From Hexactinellida sp. DTS-2022 (lineage: Eukaryota > Porifera > Hexactinellida), in assembly GCA_028753945.1 (NCBI GenBank), contig JAPNXP010000008.1, forward strand, positions 3,224,001 through 3,288,000: a DNA stretch of 64,000 bases, written 5' to 3'. Positions 42,620-54,055 of this stretch are shown piece after piece. Made by a program: the position numbers and the translations under genes. Below the pieces are notes generated by a model. The model worked only from the letters and a program-made list of their open reading frames with translations, ran no database searches and was not told the DNA's origin. Each line of letters starts with the position of its first letter. The first letter of the stretch is position 1.

Positions 42620-43287
42620 TAGCCCTTCGGTCTCGGCTTCGCGACGGTTCGGCGCTTCACACCTCAACTGACGGCCGCTGCGCGGCCTTTTATGCCATGA
42701 GCTGAATTATGTATTTGTATAAATCTGCTTGGCGTATTAATATACATATATTCCCCACAAAGTCATCTTTGTGGCCTTAGTTCATTCGTATCCGCGCGCC
42801 TAAAATTATGGACCATTTCAAATTATAAGATAGTATTTGAAACCTGTGGCTGGTAATTATACGTAATTAATTAATTCAGTAAATTATATTGCAAAGTAAT
42901 TTCTAGATCCTAAATTTAACTTCTGCATAATAATTAAATGTAAAAATTAGGAAACATGCAATATATTTTATAGTGACAAAATTTTGTGTCCACTGAATCA
43001 AAATTGTAAGAGCTAAAATAAAATAAGTTCCTACATGACTTTAGGATCCCATAATCGGTATACGTGTAACTGATAAAAACTGAAAGAATTATTCCAAAAT
43101 ATGTGCTTTTATGACGTCATAATCCCATTATTTCGTTTAGAAAACCAATAGATTGTTGTCAGCGTGTAAAATTACCCCTGCATGCAAATTTTCAGATCTC
43201 TAGACTAGAGCATATTGTCTTTCTTATTAAATTCTGGACAAATACACAAACAAAGGACTATTGTGTTTTCAATAGATAGATAGATAC
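42620..43287 (+). mobile_element. Short retroelement-like repeat, copy 4
   Basis: 5' end AGCCCTTCGGTCTCGGCTTC with hairpins CTTCGCGACGG and GGCCGCTGCGCGGCC. The 3' end is GGACAAATACACAAACAAAG and then ATAGATAGATAGATA. The minisatellite body is replaced by other AT-rich sequence partly shared with copy 5. Confidence 0.6.
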
Positions 43288-43641
43288 GTTATTCAACTTT
43301 GTTACTGTAACAATGTTGCACAATGTATGTTTGCTTTGGTGCAATTTAGTTGCATCAAGTAAATGACTTTGCAGTATCATAGAAAAGGGGGTCCATTTCT
43401 GTAAAGGGGGGTCCATTTCTGTAAAGTAAAATGATATTTTACAGATTTGGACCCCCGGGCCAAATCTGTAGGGGGGGCCATTTCCGGAAAAACAGGCCTA
43501 CATGGCACTAAAATCCAAAAGAGATTCTGTAAAACAATTATTGTCTTTGAAGAAATTCTGCCGGCCGCAAAAAGTAATTTGCCGGCCTCATGTGGCCGGC
43601 AAATAAGGGGTTGCGGAACACTGTATTATTACGTATTACTA
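43288..43641. other. Repeat debris, no gene seen
   Basis: GGGGGGTCCATTTCTGTAAA is repeated twice near 43387-43425. GCCGGCCGCAAAAAG and TTGCGGAACACTG near 43560-43622 resemble the right end of the hAT element at 59888-61474. Confidence 0.4.
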
Positions 43642-44389
43642 TACAGTAATACCTCGTTTTACGCGGTTTTTTACGCGTTTTCGTTTTACGCGGAACATTT
43701 TTTTATAACCAAAACTTTTTTACGCGATCCTCAACTCGTTTTACGCGGTTTATCTATGATTTTCATACAATTAATTCTCTTTCTTATGGAGATTTTAGAT
43801 AATTTTAAGATTTAGTGGTAACAAAGCGGATCTACATTCCAAAAAAACAAAAAATGATGGTTTAGGGATAGTAGATAGTTAGGCATATGTATTTGTCATA
43901 TAGTAAGTTCATCCAAATATATTATTGGTCAAATGAATACATATTTGCTTCACTATACACACTAAAGATACCCGGTTGTGGGAGGTCCCGAAGGTGTAGG
44001 GTTCCGGTGTGAAGGGAATTTTAATTCCCTTCACAACACAATTCCCTTTCTGTGGGAATTCCCAAGTATTCTCACAAGTTGGTTTCTATCAGGATTCCCA
44101 AAGGTTAAAATAATTTCCATTCAAATCCCATATTGGAAATCCCATGGGAATTCCCATGGGATTAACATACACACGGAAACCTTGGCTATCTGAGAGGTCC
44201 GGATGTTGGAGGTTTGAGTGTTTAAACACTAGGTATTTAAAATTTTATTCGATGTTGATAATATTTGGAAACGCATCTATTGGTTTAATATGTGTTACTA
44301 TGAGAATAGAACGTTTTTTTTTTACGCGATTTCGTTTTCCGCGGGCTTTTCAAGGAACGTATCTACCGCGTAAAAGAGGGATACCTGTA
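43642..44389. mobile_element. Tigger/pogo-like MITE, CAGTAATACCTCGTTTTACG
   Basis: Left end TACAGTAATACCTCGTTTTA, right end in complement TACAGGTATCCCTCTTTTAC. TA on both sides. The left end is close to known Tigger ends of other animals. Inside, 43978-44193 holds an element-like patch with repeated GGGAATT / AATTCCC words. Confidence 0.75.
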
Positions 44390-44557
44390 TAACAAAATAC
44401 TTATATGGAGCTGAGTTATTGGTAACTGAAGTAGGTTTTTATTTCATTTCTGAGCTTATGGGTATTTTAGAATTGAAACACTTCCTTATATGGCAGTTCA
44501 GTTACCAGTAACTGAGCTCCAAATAAGTAATCTGAAAATATACGAAGATTTAAGTCA

Positions 44558-45765
44558 TTGAGAAATTACAATCAAAGTCTACAATTTAACCTGGATAATT
44601 TACCTTTACGATTAATTGTTTCTCCTATATTTCTAAAATTTGAAGGTGCACAAATTTGGACACATTATAAAAGATCTAAATGTGGTAAATTTGCAGAAAT
44701 TAGCAGAATGTCAAATATGTGCCAAGATTCTAAAATGTGAAGGAGGATCTACAAAAGGTTTACACGTTTACCTAAAGTCAGTGCACAATATAGATTTATT
44801 AAAACGTAAAATTGGAGAGGGAGATTCTCTAAACAATACAAACAAACCCAGTGCTGTTAAAAATTGGATTTTTTTCTCACAGATTCTAGTCATTCCGCAG
44901 TACTCGCTAGAATGACTGCCTGTGAATGTGATGGCTTTTCTTTTAAGATTTTTATTACATCACAAGACTTACGAGTTACCAGTTCAAAAGGCTTTATTAG
45001 ACCTTGGGGTCCAAATAAACCTTAGTGATATAGAATTCTTCCAAATTGAATCTATTAATGAAGCTCTGAGTCCAATGAAGATAGCTATAGAGCTGTATGT
45101 AGACGAGATGCTAATTTAATAACAGCAGAAGCAACTATAGAAATTTTGTTAGATGAGCTCAAAAAATCTCCTTCATATTATAATACTCGCATCTTGGAAG
45201 CAATCGATCAGCGTATTATTCAAGAACGTTATACGGAGGCATCTGTGATAATTCAATATCTACATAATCCTCGAGCCCAACTAGAGAAAAAGGCAGTACC
45301 TAGTTAACAAATTCTGTTGTGAATTATTATCGAGGATGGGAGAAAATGAAGAAGAAACTCTCGATGATGAAATGGAACTCATAGATGCTACAGAAAACAG
45401 TTCTGAAGTTATCCAATCTGAAGAATTATCAATTGCGAATAAACTTCAAATAGCCATTGATGCGTCTCTTAGAAAGCCTCATGAAATAACTCCTTCTAAA
45501 TCATCGTTATCAACAAGTTTAAAAATACGAATTAACAGTAGCAGAACAGATAGGGAAGAGAGGCATCTTATTAGTGAATATATACCAAATGATGTACATT
45601 GTCCCACCAACATCAGTAGAGGCTGAACGAGTATTTTCACCAGCTGCTTACATCTGCAACAAGGTAAGGACCAAACTTAATGATGAATCTATAGATACTC
45701 TATGTTTTATTCGAAACAATGGAAAAATAATATTGATTAGTACATTAATAACACCAGAACATTAG
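44558..45765 (+). pseudogene. Broken hAT transposase (BED finger and dimerisation domain)
   Basis: BED finger in two frames: QIWTHYKRSKCGKFAE (44650-44697), then after a single-base shift AECQICAKILKCEGGSTKGL with VHNID. C-terminal domain: YIPNDVHC, then PPTSVEAERVFSPAAYI and DESIDTLCFIRNN (45574-45765). A 96-codon frame between them (45336-45626) is acidic linker. The enclosing hAT ends at 40110 and 45969 probably belong to this gene. Not functional. Confidence 0.8.
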
Positions 45766-45969
45766 TGTCAGTTTATTAATTAGCTTGCTTTATCATCTTT
45801 CTATTTATATAATTAATAATTACTATAATACTAAATACTCCTAAATGTGGTATTAAACGGATACGTATATCTATTTCCTAAACATATTTAAAGGATCATA
45901 CAAATGGTTCCATCAATCCCGGGATCCCGGGGATTGAATGCGAGACCAATCCCGGGATTGGGACCCCTA

Positions 45970-46441
45970 ATTATGCGTATACAATTTTGCAAGTCCGATT
46001 TTCTTAACCTTTTCAAACACTGCTTTCATAAAATGGAACCAGCAACCAATTATTGTGATATATCATATATGGATATGTTTGTGCTAGAGCATTCCTTGGA
46101 GCTATTTCAAAATCACCAATCGCGAAAGTAGGTTTAAAATCAGGAAATAATTGACGAATTGATAAAAATACAGCATGATATAGAGCTTCAGATTTACTTG
46201 TGATGAGAACATGTATAGCGGGAAGAACATGGCCATCAATGTGAACGAAGATTGTAAACAGTTGATAAAAGAGCCGTGGAACTACATTAAAAGTTCCATC
46301 AAAGTGAATCATCGTTGAACTCTTTAGCATGTTTCTTATACAGCTTGAACCAAAAATAATAGCAATGTTATCTCTGTTGATGACTGTTTGTAAATGGTTT
46401 GAATAATGTTGTGACTCTTGCAACAATTGCCACAGTGGCAC
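45970..46441 (-). pseudogene. MULE transposase fragment, truncated at the hAT insertion site
   Basis: On the minus strand: MIHFDGTFNVVPRLFYQLFT (first catalytic Asp), VLITSKSEALYHAVF, then IGDFEIAPRNA (second Asp). A one-base shift later it reads GCWFHFMKAVFEKVKKIGLAKLY up to the hAT target duplication. I could not find the continuation on the far side at 40101. Confidence 0.65.
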
Positions 46442-48957
46442 GGCACCTGGAAGTAGGCCAATATTTTTACCTCATATATCGTAACAGTTTAATGCTAAAC
46501 TGAAAGCTGAATATCATATTACTTCAAAAATATAAAAATAGCTCTAATACCTCACGTTGTATAGCTACATTTGGAATTTGACTAGTGTGACTATTCTAAT
46601 TGTTCAGAAAGAATTATTCAAAACCACAAATGAACAGTGTGTATTATCACACTCAATTCTTAAAATAAATACAACTAGTCCATTCTAACGACTTCTTTTG
46701 GTTGCTAGTATAGATGAGTTTCATAATAACGGTGAGTAATTAATCCTAGTTCTAATAACACATAAAATAATCACGTTCAATAAATTGCTAAATTCAATAT
46801 TAGATATTTCAACCGTTAGTTGACTACAAAGTTTAAAAACTTTATCTGTCGCGTTCTGTCAAGTTTTCTCGTAGGTTTTATATGATAGCATTTTAAATTC
46901 TCTATTTAATAAAGCCAATTCTAAATTCCCGAAAGTTCCCGATAATTTAGTTTAGTTACCTCGAACTTACTGGGTCACTTGAAATTTACCATAAATTCCA
47001 ATTTTGATGTTGTATGAAAACATTGTGGTTGGTTAGCTGAATTTTGAAAAGGCTGCTTTCGTGTTTTAACTATTAGTTTACGATATTTTCTATTGGAATA
47101 ACCTTGAGTAATTGATTTTAAATATATCTAAGCAAGCTATTAGGTGTGCAGACCAACTTTTGTCCTAAATATAGACCAAATGATTGCCGGTATACCAAAA
47201 AAATCATATAATATATTCAAAATTTAGTAAGTAACTAGCGCGCTTCGCTTTCGAAGTCGATTTGAAGCATAACACAACCACACACCAGCCGCTTTCTTGG
47301 GAGGTGTGTGGTTTCTATACTTCTAACATTGATTATATAGCGTAAATAGGCCCTAAATAGTCAAAATTACAATGCGAAATTTTGTGATTATTTCATAATG
47401 CGATAAGGAGCAAGCATAATGTGCAAGCATAATGGAAATCTGGTGTGACCAACGTGTCATCATCATTAATGTTATGTTCTATTAATTTTCACAGTTTATC
47501 TCGTCGACGGTGCGAATTATGTGCGATTAAGTGAATTTCCAAATTTTTTGTATTGTCATGATGACATAGTAATTTGACAATGAATAAGTATATTCGAGAT
47601 TTTGGGTGAGGAATATGTAGGCACTATTAGTATACATAATGTCTATTAATTTTCACGTTTCTAACTGATATGAAATGTGAGTTTTGAGCAATTAGGTGTA
47701 TTTTAACACTTTCAAAAATGTGACAATGACGGCATAACTTTCACATCTGAAGCCATAAAAAAATCTAATTTCACCAATGGATTCTATGAATGCGATTTCC
47801 CATAGGTAAATAATATAGTTTAATGCGCTATCTTACACCTAAATAGCTACTTCCAGGATTTGACCATTTCGTGCCACTGTGAATTGATCAAATTATAATG
47901 CTGTAGTTTAGTAGGTTATTTAGGTTGCAGGATTCTTCTCCTCTTACACATACTACTTTCCAATTTTTTGAAGGTAACTGTAGATGACCCCTCAGATTCT
48001 CGGCAAGTATCATTAAATATCTCTCGAAGGTTCGTAGTAGATATTTCCGCTCTCGCTTAATTTTATTACTTAGTTTAATTGCATCATGATTATATGCTCC
48101 AGCTTCATGGTTGTGAAAAGTAGAAATTTCGAGTAAATTTGCTGAATTGTTTATTTTCCCATAACATTCACAAGATTGAGTTCGAAACAGGCTACATTTG
48201 ACGTAAATACAGAATTCAGATTCCCAGTAACGGAAACCTTGACAAAAATAATTCGACGAATTTTTCTTTTACCTTCAATAACGGTATATTCCATAGAGAT
48301 CACTTAGAAATAGTTGGTAGAATTTCAAAATGAGTAAATATGAATAGTTTTGCAATTTATACCTCGATACAATTGTATATACTCCTGTAATGTGGAATTG
48401 TCTAATATAGAATACATAGACACTTGTTAGGTCTTATTAAATACAAAACAATCACTATAAATTTGGGTATTGACGCTTATTGTAAATACAAAACAATTAC
48501 CACGAGTTGAGGATAAATTCCTTCCTTTAATATAGTGTAGGACAAATTCCGGAATTCTTTGTAGGAAAGAATTCTGTTAAGCTAGGTAAGCAGTTTTAAA
48601 ATGGCATGTATTCATAATGTAGATTTAAGATACGTATATCTCCAAAGAAAAGACATGTGGACATAGTAACCAATAGACTCCTTGAAATGCAACATAGCAT
48701 GACATAGTTACAATACATGGAGTCGAGGACATCTCAACTATTGCATAATTGACTCATGCTGACATGAACAAATTGAAATTTTCGTCTTTATAATGTTGAT
48801 GAATTAATTACTAGGATAAGAACTAATATTAATATTATGCTTACGATAGATACGTGTTTATTCGTTAAAAGTCGGCTATCTTTAATCATCAAAATCAGTA
48901 TAAATAACAAACTGGATACAATATATAATATTAATTATCAAAAAAACTGTTATCAAG
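46442..48957. other. Long intergenic region with a repeat copy
   Basis: About 2.5 kb without a gene. From about 47234 to 47680 it matches the right arm of the palindrome at 60022-61108 (ACTAGCGCGCTTCGC, TTCTAACATTGATTATA and AATCTGGTGTGACCAA). The remainder is AT-rich with no clear signal; the last 100 bp would be the transporter promoter. Confidence 0.5.
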
Positions 48958-50421
48958 ATGAAGCATAAAACTAGAACTAGGATATTACCTGTCTTATTAG
49001 CCACGATTGCGGCTAATCTAGGTTCATTTGTGCTCGGATTTAGCCTCGGTTTTCCTTCTCCGATTCAAGATAAGGTTAAGAAATTGGGTATCCTGGATGA
49101 AATCACCTTTCCTATCTTCAGTTCTTGTATTTTCTTTTTAGCAATAGCTGGGTCTCTTATTGTTTTATTTGCAGCTGATTATATTGGACGAAAAACTCTA
49201 ATAATCTTATTTACCGTACCAAACACCCTCGGATGGTTACTGATATCATTTGCCTACAACGGGGCAGTCATGCTGGTAGGGCGGGGTTTAACAGGAATCT
49301 CGTGGGGAGCTATTTCTGCCCTAACATCAGTGTATGTTGCAGAGTTAGCTCCGAAGAGGTTTAAGGGTTTGTATGGCAGCTTTTTCAATCACGCATTCCT
49401 GAGTGGTATTTTTATTAGTCACTTTCTTGGACTCTTCCTCACGTTCCAATGGCTTGCGCTCGTTCCTATATTCGTCCATTTCCTACAGATTCTGTTGATG
49501 TTTTGGCAGCCATACTCCCCTACTTGGCTGGTGTCTCGGGGACTAGAGAAACAGGCACTGAAAACTCTAATATACCTCAGAGGGAATGAAAAAGACAGCG
49601 AAGCCGAACTCTTTCAAATCAAGGAAACTGTTGAAAATTTTTCCTTAAGTTTATTCCAACGTTTTCGTGCACTTTTTTCTGAGTTTCATTACTTGAAAGC
49701 CCTACTAGTAACGGGAATTTGTTTCACCTGTGTGAGCTTAACTGGGATAGCCATCATCACAGCGTATTCAGCTAGCATCCTAAAGTCTAGCAGATTGATT
49801 CCGCCCAAAGTGGCCTCTCTTGTTCCTACTCTAGTGCAAGTTTTCGCTGCACTTCTTTGTACTATATTAGTTGATCGTGTTGGAAGAAAGCCTCTTCTCA
49901 TTGTATCTTCTATTGGAATTGCTTTCTGCCATGCATTATTATCATCCTACTATTTTGGTTCCTCTTTCATCTGGTCAGATTGTCAAACTCTCAACCAAAA
50001 CACTACATTTACTACCACTAACGGTGTAGCAATTAGCGTTGAATTCTGTGATTACATAACTCTTCTGCCCATTATAGCCCTGCTCATCCTAAGATTCTCA
50101 TATGGCATAGGTTGGGGTCCCATCCCTTGGATACTGGTAGGAGAGGCTTTCCCCACGAAAATCAGATCGGTAGCAGCCTCCTTCTCTATCGTTTTAAAGC
50201 TGCTATCCGCTGGCCTGCCTACGCTGGTGTTCCCGTATCTTGTGAGCTCAATAGGAGCTCACTTCGTATTCCTAATCTTCGTGTTGTTTAATATTTCATC
50301 AGCCATTTTTGTTCATTTGTTTGTTCCAGAAACAAAGGGAAAAAGTCCGAAAGAAATAGAGGAACTGTATAAAGGAACAACGATTTATGTCACTTGTGCT
50401 TGCAAGCATTTAAATTTGTAA
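48958..50421 (+). CDS. Sugar transporter, major facilitator family (SLC2/GLUT-like)
   Basis: 487 residues in one exon, with twelve membrane helices expected and seen as hydrophobic blocks. Family marks: DYIGRK after helix 2, GRGLTGISWGA, VYVAELAPKRFKGLYG after helix 4, DRVGRKP in the second half, WGPIPWILVGEAFPTKIRS, and PETKGKSPKEIEELY near the end. It would move hexose or a similar sugar across a membrane. The helix-7 QLSG motif of glucose transporters is replaced by SLTGIAIITAYS, so substrate choice is uncertain. Closest in style to GLUT8/trehalose transporter types. It ends with LNL after a Cys-rich tail. Clean ATG and no disruption. Confidence 0.88.
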   Translation: MKHKTRTRILPVLLATIAANLGSFVLGFSLGFPSPIQDKVKKLGILDEITFPIFSSCIFFLAIAGSLIVLFAADYIGRKTLIILFTVPNTLGWLLISFAYNGAVMLVGRGLTGISWGAISALTSVYVAELAPKRFKGLYGSFFNHAFLSGIFISHFLGLFLTFQWLALVPIFVHFLQILLMFWQPYSPTWLVSRGLEKQALKTLIYLRGNEKDSEAELFQIKETVENFSLSLFQRFRALFSEFHYLKALLVTGICFTCVSLTGIAIITAYSASILKSSRLIPPKVASLVPTLVQVFAALLCTILVDRVGRKPLLIVSSIGIAFCHALLSSYYFGSSFIWSDCQTLNQNTTFTTTNGVAISVEFCDYITLLPIIALLILRFSYGIGWGPIPWILVGEAFPTKIRSVAASFSIVLKLLSAGLPTLVFPYLVSSIGAHFVFLIFVLFNISSAIFVHLFVPETKGKSPKEIEELYKGTTIYVTCACKHLNL

Positions 50422-50616
50422 ATAACTACTTGTTATGCTACATTTTTTTATTTTTTATTTTACAGTAATAATTACTCTGTTCTCTATTTGTAATTACACT
50501 TCATATCATTGAAATTTTCCTGGATAGAAATTTCATTATACCCTTGAAACCCCAAAGTGCAGGAACATTACCACTCAGTTCAAAGGTATAATCAATGAAA
50601 CACGGACATAAAAATG

Positions 50617-50841
50617 CTAGCTTTCATCACCGAATATAATGTGAGACAGTGCCCTAAAGAAACAATTCCCATCAGCTAACACATGTACTATCCTGAAGTT
50701 AAACCGATTCTTGATTTTATGGAAGCAACATACGGTAGTAGCTGCTAGTGTTGTTCTACCTTGGAAATTTGTTTGACGCAGGGGTATTCCATAAATTTTA
50801 ATACTATAAATCGGAAATACGACAGTTGTGTACAGAGACAT
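50617..50841 (-). pseudogene. OTU-domain protease fragment
   Basis: On the minus strand RIVHVLADGNCFFRALSHII carries the OTU catalytic pattern DGNCxFRA. Upstream residues (IYGIPLRQTNFQ, VCCFHKI) are not informative and the catalytic His part is missing after HIIFGDES. OTU domains are often attached to transposase genes in invertebrates, so this is probably TE debris. Confidence 0.6.
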
Positions 50842-50855
50842 TTGTGCACAAGACT

Positions 50856-50945
50856 AGTGCGACACTTGTGTACAACTTAGTGCGACACTTGTGTACAACT
50901 TAGTACGACATTTGTGTACAACTTTGGTACGACATTTGTGTACAG
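50856..50945. repeat. 23-bp tandem repeat
   Basis: Units of about AGTGCGACACTTGTGTACAA and three more bases, roughly four copies with a few changes. Flanked by related GTGTACAGAGA words. Confidence 0.75.
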
Positions 50946-51173
50946 AGATTTTTTGTGTACAGATTGTATAGCTGTAAATGGGTCACATTAAGTGATGGAT
51001 AATGACCCATTTTTTAAATTTTACAATTGCCTAACAGCCAGTGCAAACCAGGATTTGGTTAATCGGTTAACGGTTACAGAATTTATTTACTAGTTAACAG
51101 ATCTCTTAAATATTAGCAGTGTTATTGCGTAATTATTGTATAAGAGATTACACTTTTCAGAATTTGTCAGATT
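50946..51173. other. Short spacer, no gene seen
   Basis: AATGGGTCACATTAAGTGATGGATAATGACCCATT is an imperfect inverted pair with GGGTCA / TGACCC near 50978-51014. Nothing else. Confidence 0.3.
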
Positions 51174-52556
51174 ACGAGCCCTTCGGTCTCGGTCGCTTCG
51201 CGACGGATCACTCTCTTACAAAAGTCGCTTCGCGACTTTTGTTCGTTCGTGTTAGGCACTACGCGATACAATTAACGGCCGCTTCGCGGCCTTTCCCTCC
51301 CCAAAGCAATAATATTAATAATGAGTTCACCTGTGGCTAGTAAATTACACACTTAGTGACTATGACTTAATAACCCGTGCCTAAAATTCATTTTGGGTTG
51401 TGATTAGTTACTGTAATTTGTTTGGGAAATTATGTTATGTAAGTTATTCTCATTGCTCATTAGTTATAAATTATTAGTTAATTAATAGCTCAATAATTCT
51501 TAAGGGTAGCTCGTTCAGCAATATATATTAAAACGTTAGCTTGTTAGCTCAAATAAATTTAAACCTGTGGTTGGTAAATTAATAAAATTACACGCAATTT
51601 ATTTATTTATTTCAGTAAATTGTATTGCAAAGTAATTACCAACTCGGGATTTAATCTCTGCATAATAATGGTTTAAAGATGAGAATAAGACCGCTTCGCG
51701 GTCTTATTCTCACCATTAAACTATTATTATGCAGAGGTAAATTCAGGGTTGCAAAATATTTGATTTAATAGTAATAATCATTTATATTACATCTCACCAT
51801 GAACAATTCATATTGCAGGAGCTGGGTTAGTGAATTATTTAATTTAATTGATAGCAATAATTAACATAATAAATCTCATCGTTAGGCAGAAGTAGAAATC
51901 CTATGTTAAAATTACGTAATTCCATTGATAGTCTTATTACAGAGAAGTTAACTACTCTAAGCGCATTCTTGTTAACCAAACAAATCAGATCACCCACATA
52001 ATGCTACAAATAATTGGACACATTTTAACTAATAACTTCGCTATATAAGTTCGTAAAATTGATAATTTTCACAAAGGTGTTCCATTATGTGTTGTCTATT
52101 TTCATATAAAATTTATACTAACCGAGTCAAATTTGCAAAAGTTATTAAGGAAAAGGTTACCGTGTGATGTCATACTTACAATATTTCGCTTAGAAAACCA
52201 ATAGACCCATGTCACTATGACAAACTACTCCTATATGTTGTGCCCAAGTTATACGTTTGATAAGTAAATATATGTACACGAACAATTATGAATAATAACG
52301 ATTAGATATAGCAGTATACTAGTAAATTAGGTGTTGTAAGTCTATTATAATCTACTAATTAGTGAATGCGCATAATCTCGTGTGAGCGGGGATTGATTGC
52401 TAATAAAAAGCATAATTATCCGTTGCTAATCTCGTTTAGTTACCTAACATATATCCCAAATTTCAGCTTTCTAGACGGTATAGTATGGTCTTTTCAATTA
52501 ATTATGGACAAACAAACAAACACACAACAATTCCGCTTTTAATATATAGATATAGA
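51174..52556 (+). mobile_element. Short retroelement-like repeat, copy 5 (long form)
   Basis: 5' end ACGAGCCCTTCGGTCTCGG, hairpins TCGCTTCGCGACGG, GTCGCTTCGCGAC and GGCCGCTTCGCGGCC. 3' end GGACAAACAAACAAACACAC, then ATATATAGATATAGATA. The inner 1 kb is AT-rich and shares blocks (CCTGTGG, CTAAAATT, GCAAAGTAATT) with copy 4. No long frame. Confidence 0.6.
51658..51734. repeat. Long hairpin with TTCG loop
   Basis: CTGCATAATAATGGTTTAA ... GAGAATAAGACCGC, loop TTCG, then GCGGTCTTATTCTC ... TTATTATGCAG. Arms of about 36 bases with a small imperfection. Inside copy 5 of the GAGCCC family. Confidence 0.8.
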
Positions 52557-52739
52557 TAAATCAATTTAGACAACTTAGTTTCTAAGATACCTAAAGTATT
52601 AACGGATAATCAAAAACAGCATTAATTCTTGTATTCGGGAATTGAATAAATGAGTGACCGTAAATAAACACAACATCTGTGCTGTTACAAAACCCAGAAA
52701 GGACGTGATATCTCTAGAAAATAGAAAAAATGCGGAGAT

Positions 52740-52870
52740 TCTTACTCTAATCATAAGTGGACATATTTTTACACCCGGACATATTTTTACAAAGTATCCA
52801 TGGTTTTGTAAATAAGTGTCCATATAAATAGCTGGACATATTTTTACAGCCGGACATATTTTTACGAAAA
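52740..52870. repeat. GGACATATTTTTACA repeats
   Basis: Four direct copies of GGACATATTTTTAC separated by CCGG or spacers (52758-52866), with GTAAATAAGTGTCC between them. Partner word of the GTCC-rich foldback families. Confidence 0.6.
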
Positions 52871-52872
52871 AA

Positions 52873-53995
52873 GCCTAAATGGCCCTAAAACAGTATTGGT
52901 ACTTATTGATATCCCGTAATCCGCTAATGCTAGACACAGGAAAAGTATTATTGTTGTATAGGAAGTCATATTTTGGGAGTCCAACGGTCATATTGGTTTT
53001 TCGAAAATATCTGTGGAATGTAAGTTATGCGATGTTCACACCTTTCCATATATGGTAATATTATTAAAATCTCGAGATTACTTAACTTTATACATATGAA
53101 ATTTATCATTTTCGTACAGGAAATCATATTTTGGGAGTCCAACGGTCATATTGGTTTATCGAAAATATTTGTGGAATGTAATTTATGCGATTTTCACACC
53201 TTTCCATATATGGTAATATTGTTAAAATCTCGAGGTTACTTAACTTTATCCATATGAAATTTATTATTGGCGAATGGGAAATGGGAATTCATATTAAGGG
53301 ACTCAGTAGATCACATTGATTTACCTAATGCGTTCCCTTAGCCTATACAGTCGAAATCGGATTATTTTGTCCAATTCTTTTCATGGATAATTCGACAAAA
53401 TAATCCGATAGACAAATAAACCCGGTAGGATATCCATGCAAAATGGTATATATATCATAATTTTCCTCGAATATTAGGACAAAATATTCCGATAAAACAA
53501 AATAATCCGATGACAAAATAATCCGATTTCGACTGTACAGTCGAACCTCCCCTATCCGGACAGCCTCGTCCGGAGGGTGCACGGATCTTAGAATTTGCCC
53601 GGATCTCGGAAATAACCATAAAATGTATTGCATAATCAACTAGTGTTTATGTTCTGATGTCTCCAAAACTATTGTCGAGGGGGACTCTAGCCTGATGCGC
53701 ATCCTCCGATCATCGAAACTTGGTTTAACTTTACACAAGCAGTTCATAAATTTCGAAAATGAATTGTATATAAAGTGGATAAAGTTAAGTAATCTCGAGA
53801 TTTTAATAATATTACCATATATGGAAAGGTGTGAACATCGCATAACTTACATTCCACAGATATTTTCGAAAAACCAATATGACCGTTGGACTCCCAAAAT
53901 ATGACTTCCTATACAACAATAATACTTTTCCTGTGTCTAGCATTAGCGGATTACGGGATATCAATAAGTAACAATACTGTTTTAGCCTTTAGGCC
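52873..53995. mobile_element. Foldback element with about 220-bp arms and an inner duplication
   Basis: The left arm (52885 to about 53110: CAGTATTGGTACTTATTGAT ... TCTCGAGATTACTTAACTTT) reappears inverted at about 53755-53983. The left arm is followed by a second direct copy of its inner part (about 53118-53265). MITE copy 3 lies between the arms. Confidence 0.65.
53346..53537. mobile_element. TACAGTCGAAATCGG MITE, copy 3
   Basis: Ends TACAGTCGAAATCGGATTAT and its complement at TA; interior has ACAAAATAATCCG words. Its right TA is the start of another Tigger-like end (TACAGTCGAACCTCC, 53536-53610). Confidence 0.85.
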
Positions 53996-54055
53996 TACGC
54001 TAATTTTACCGTAAAACGAAATTTACAGTCCCTATATTGAAGAAGTCCCTGGCTA

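Larger units (their letters stand above)
40110..45969. mobile_element. 5.9-kb hAT element loaded with other insertions
   Basis: Ends TAGGGGTCCCAATCCCGGGA and CCGGGATTGGGACCCCTA. Flanks ATAATGCG (40102-40109) and ATTATGCG (45970-45977) agree at seven of eight. Its own broken hAT gene is at 44558-45765. Between the left end and that gene lie a P-like transposase fragment, a MULE transposase frame, a 31-bp tandem array, a GAGCCC-family element and a Tigger-like MITE. Confidence 0.8.
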
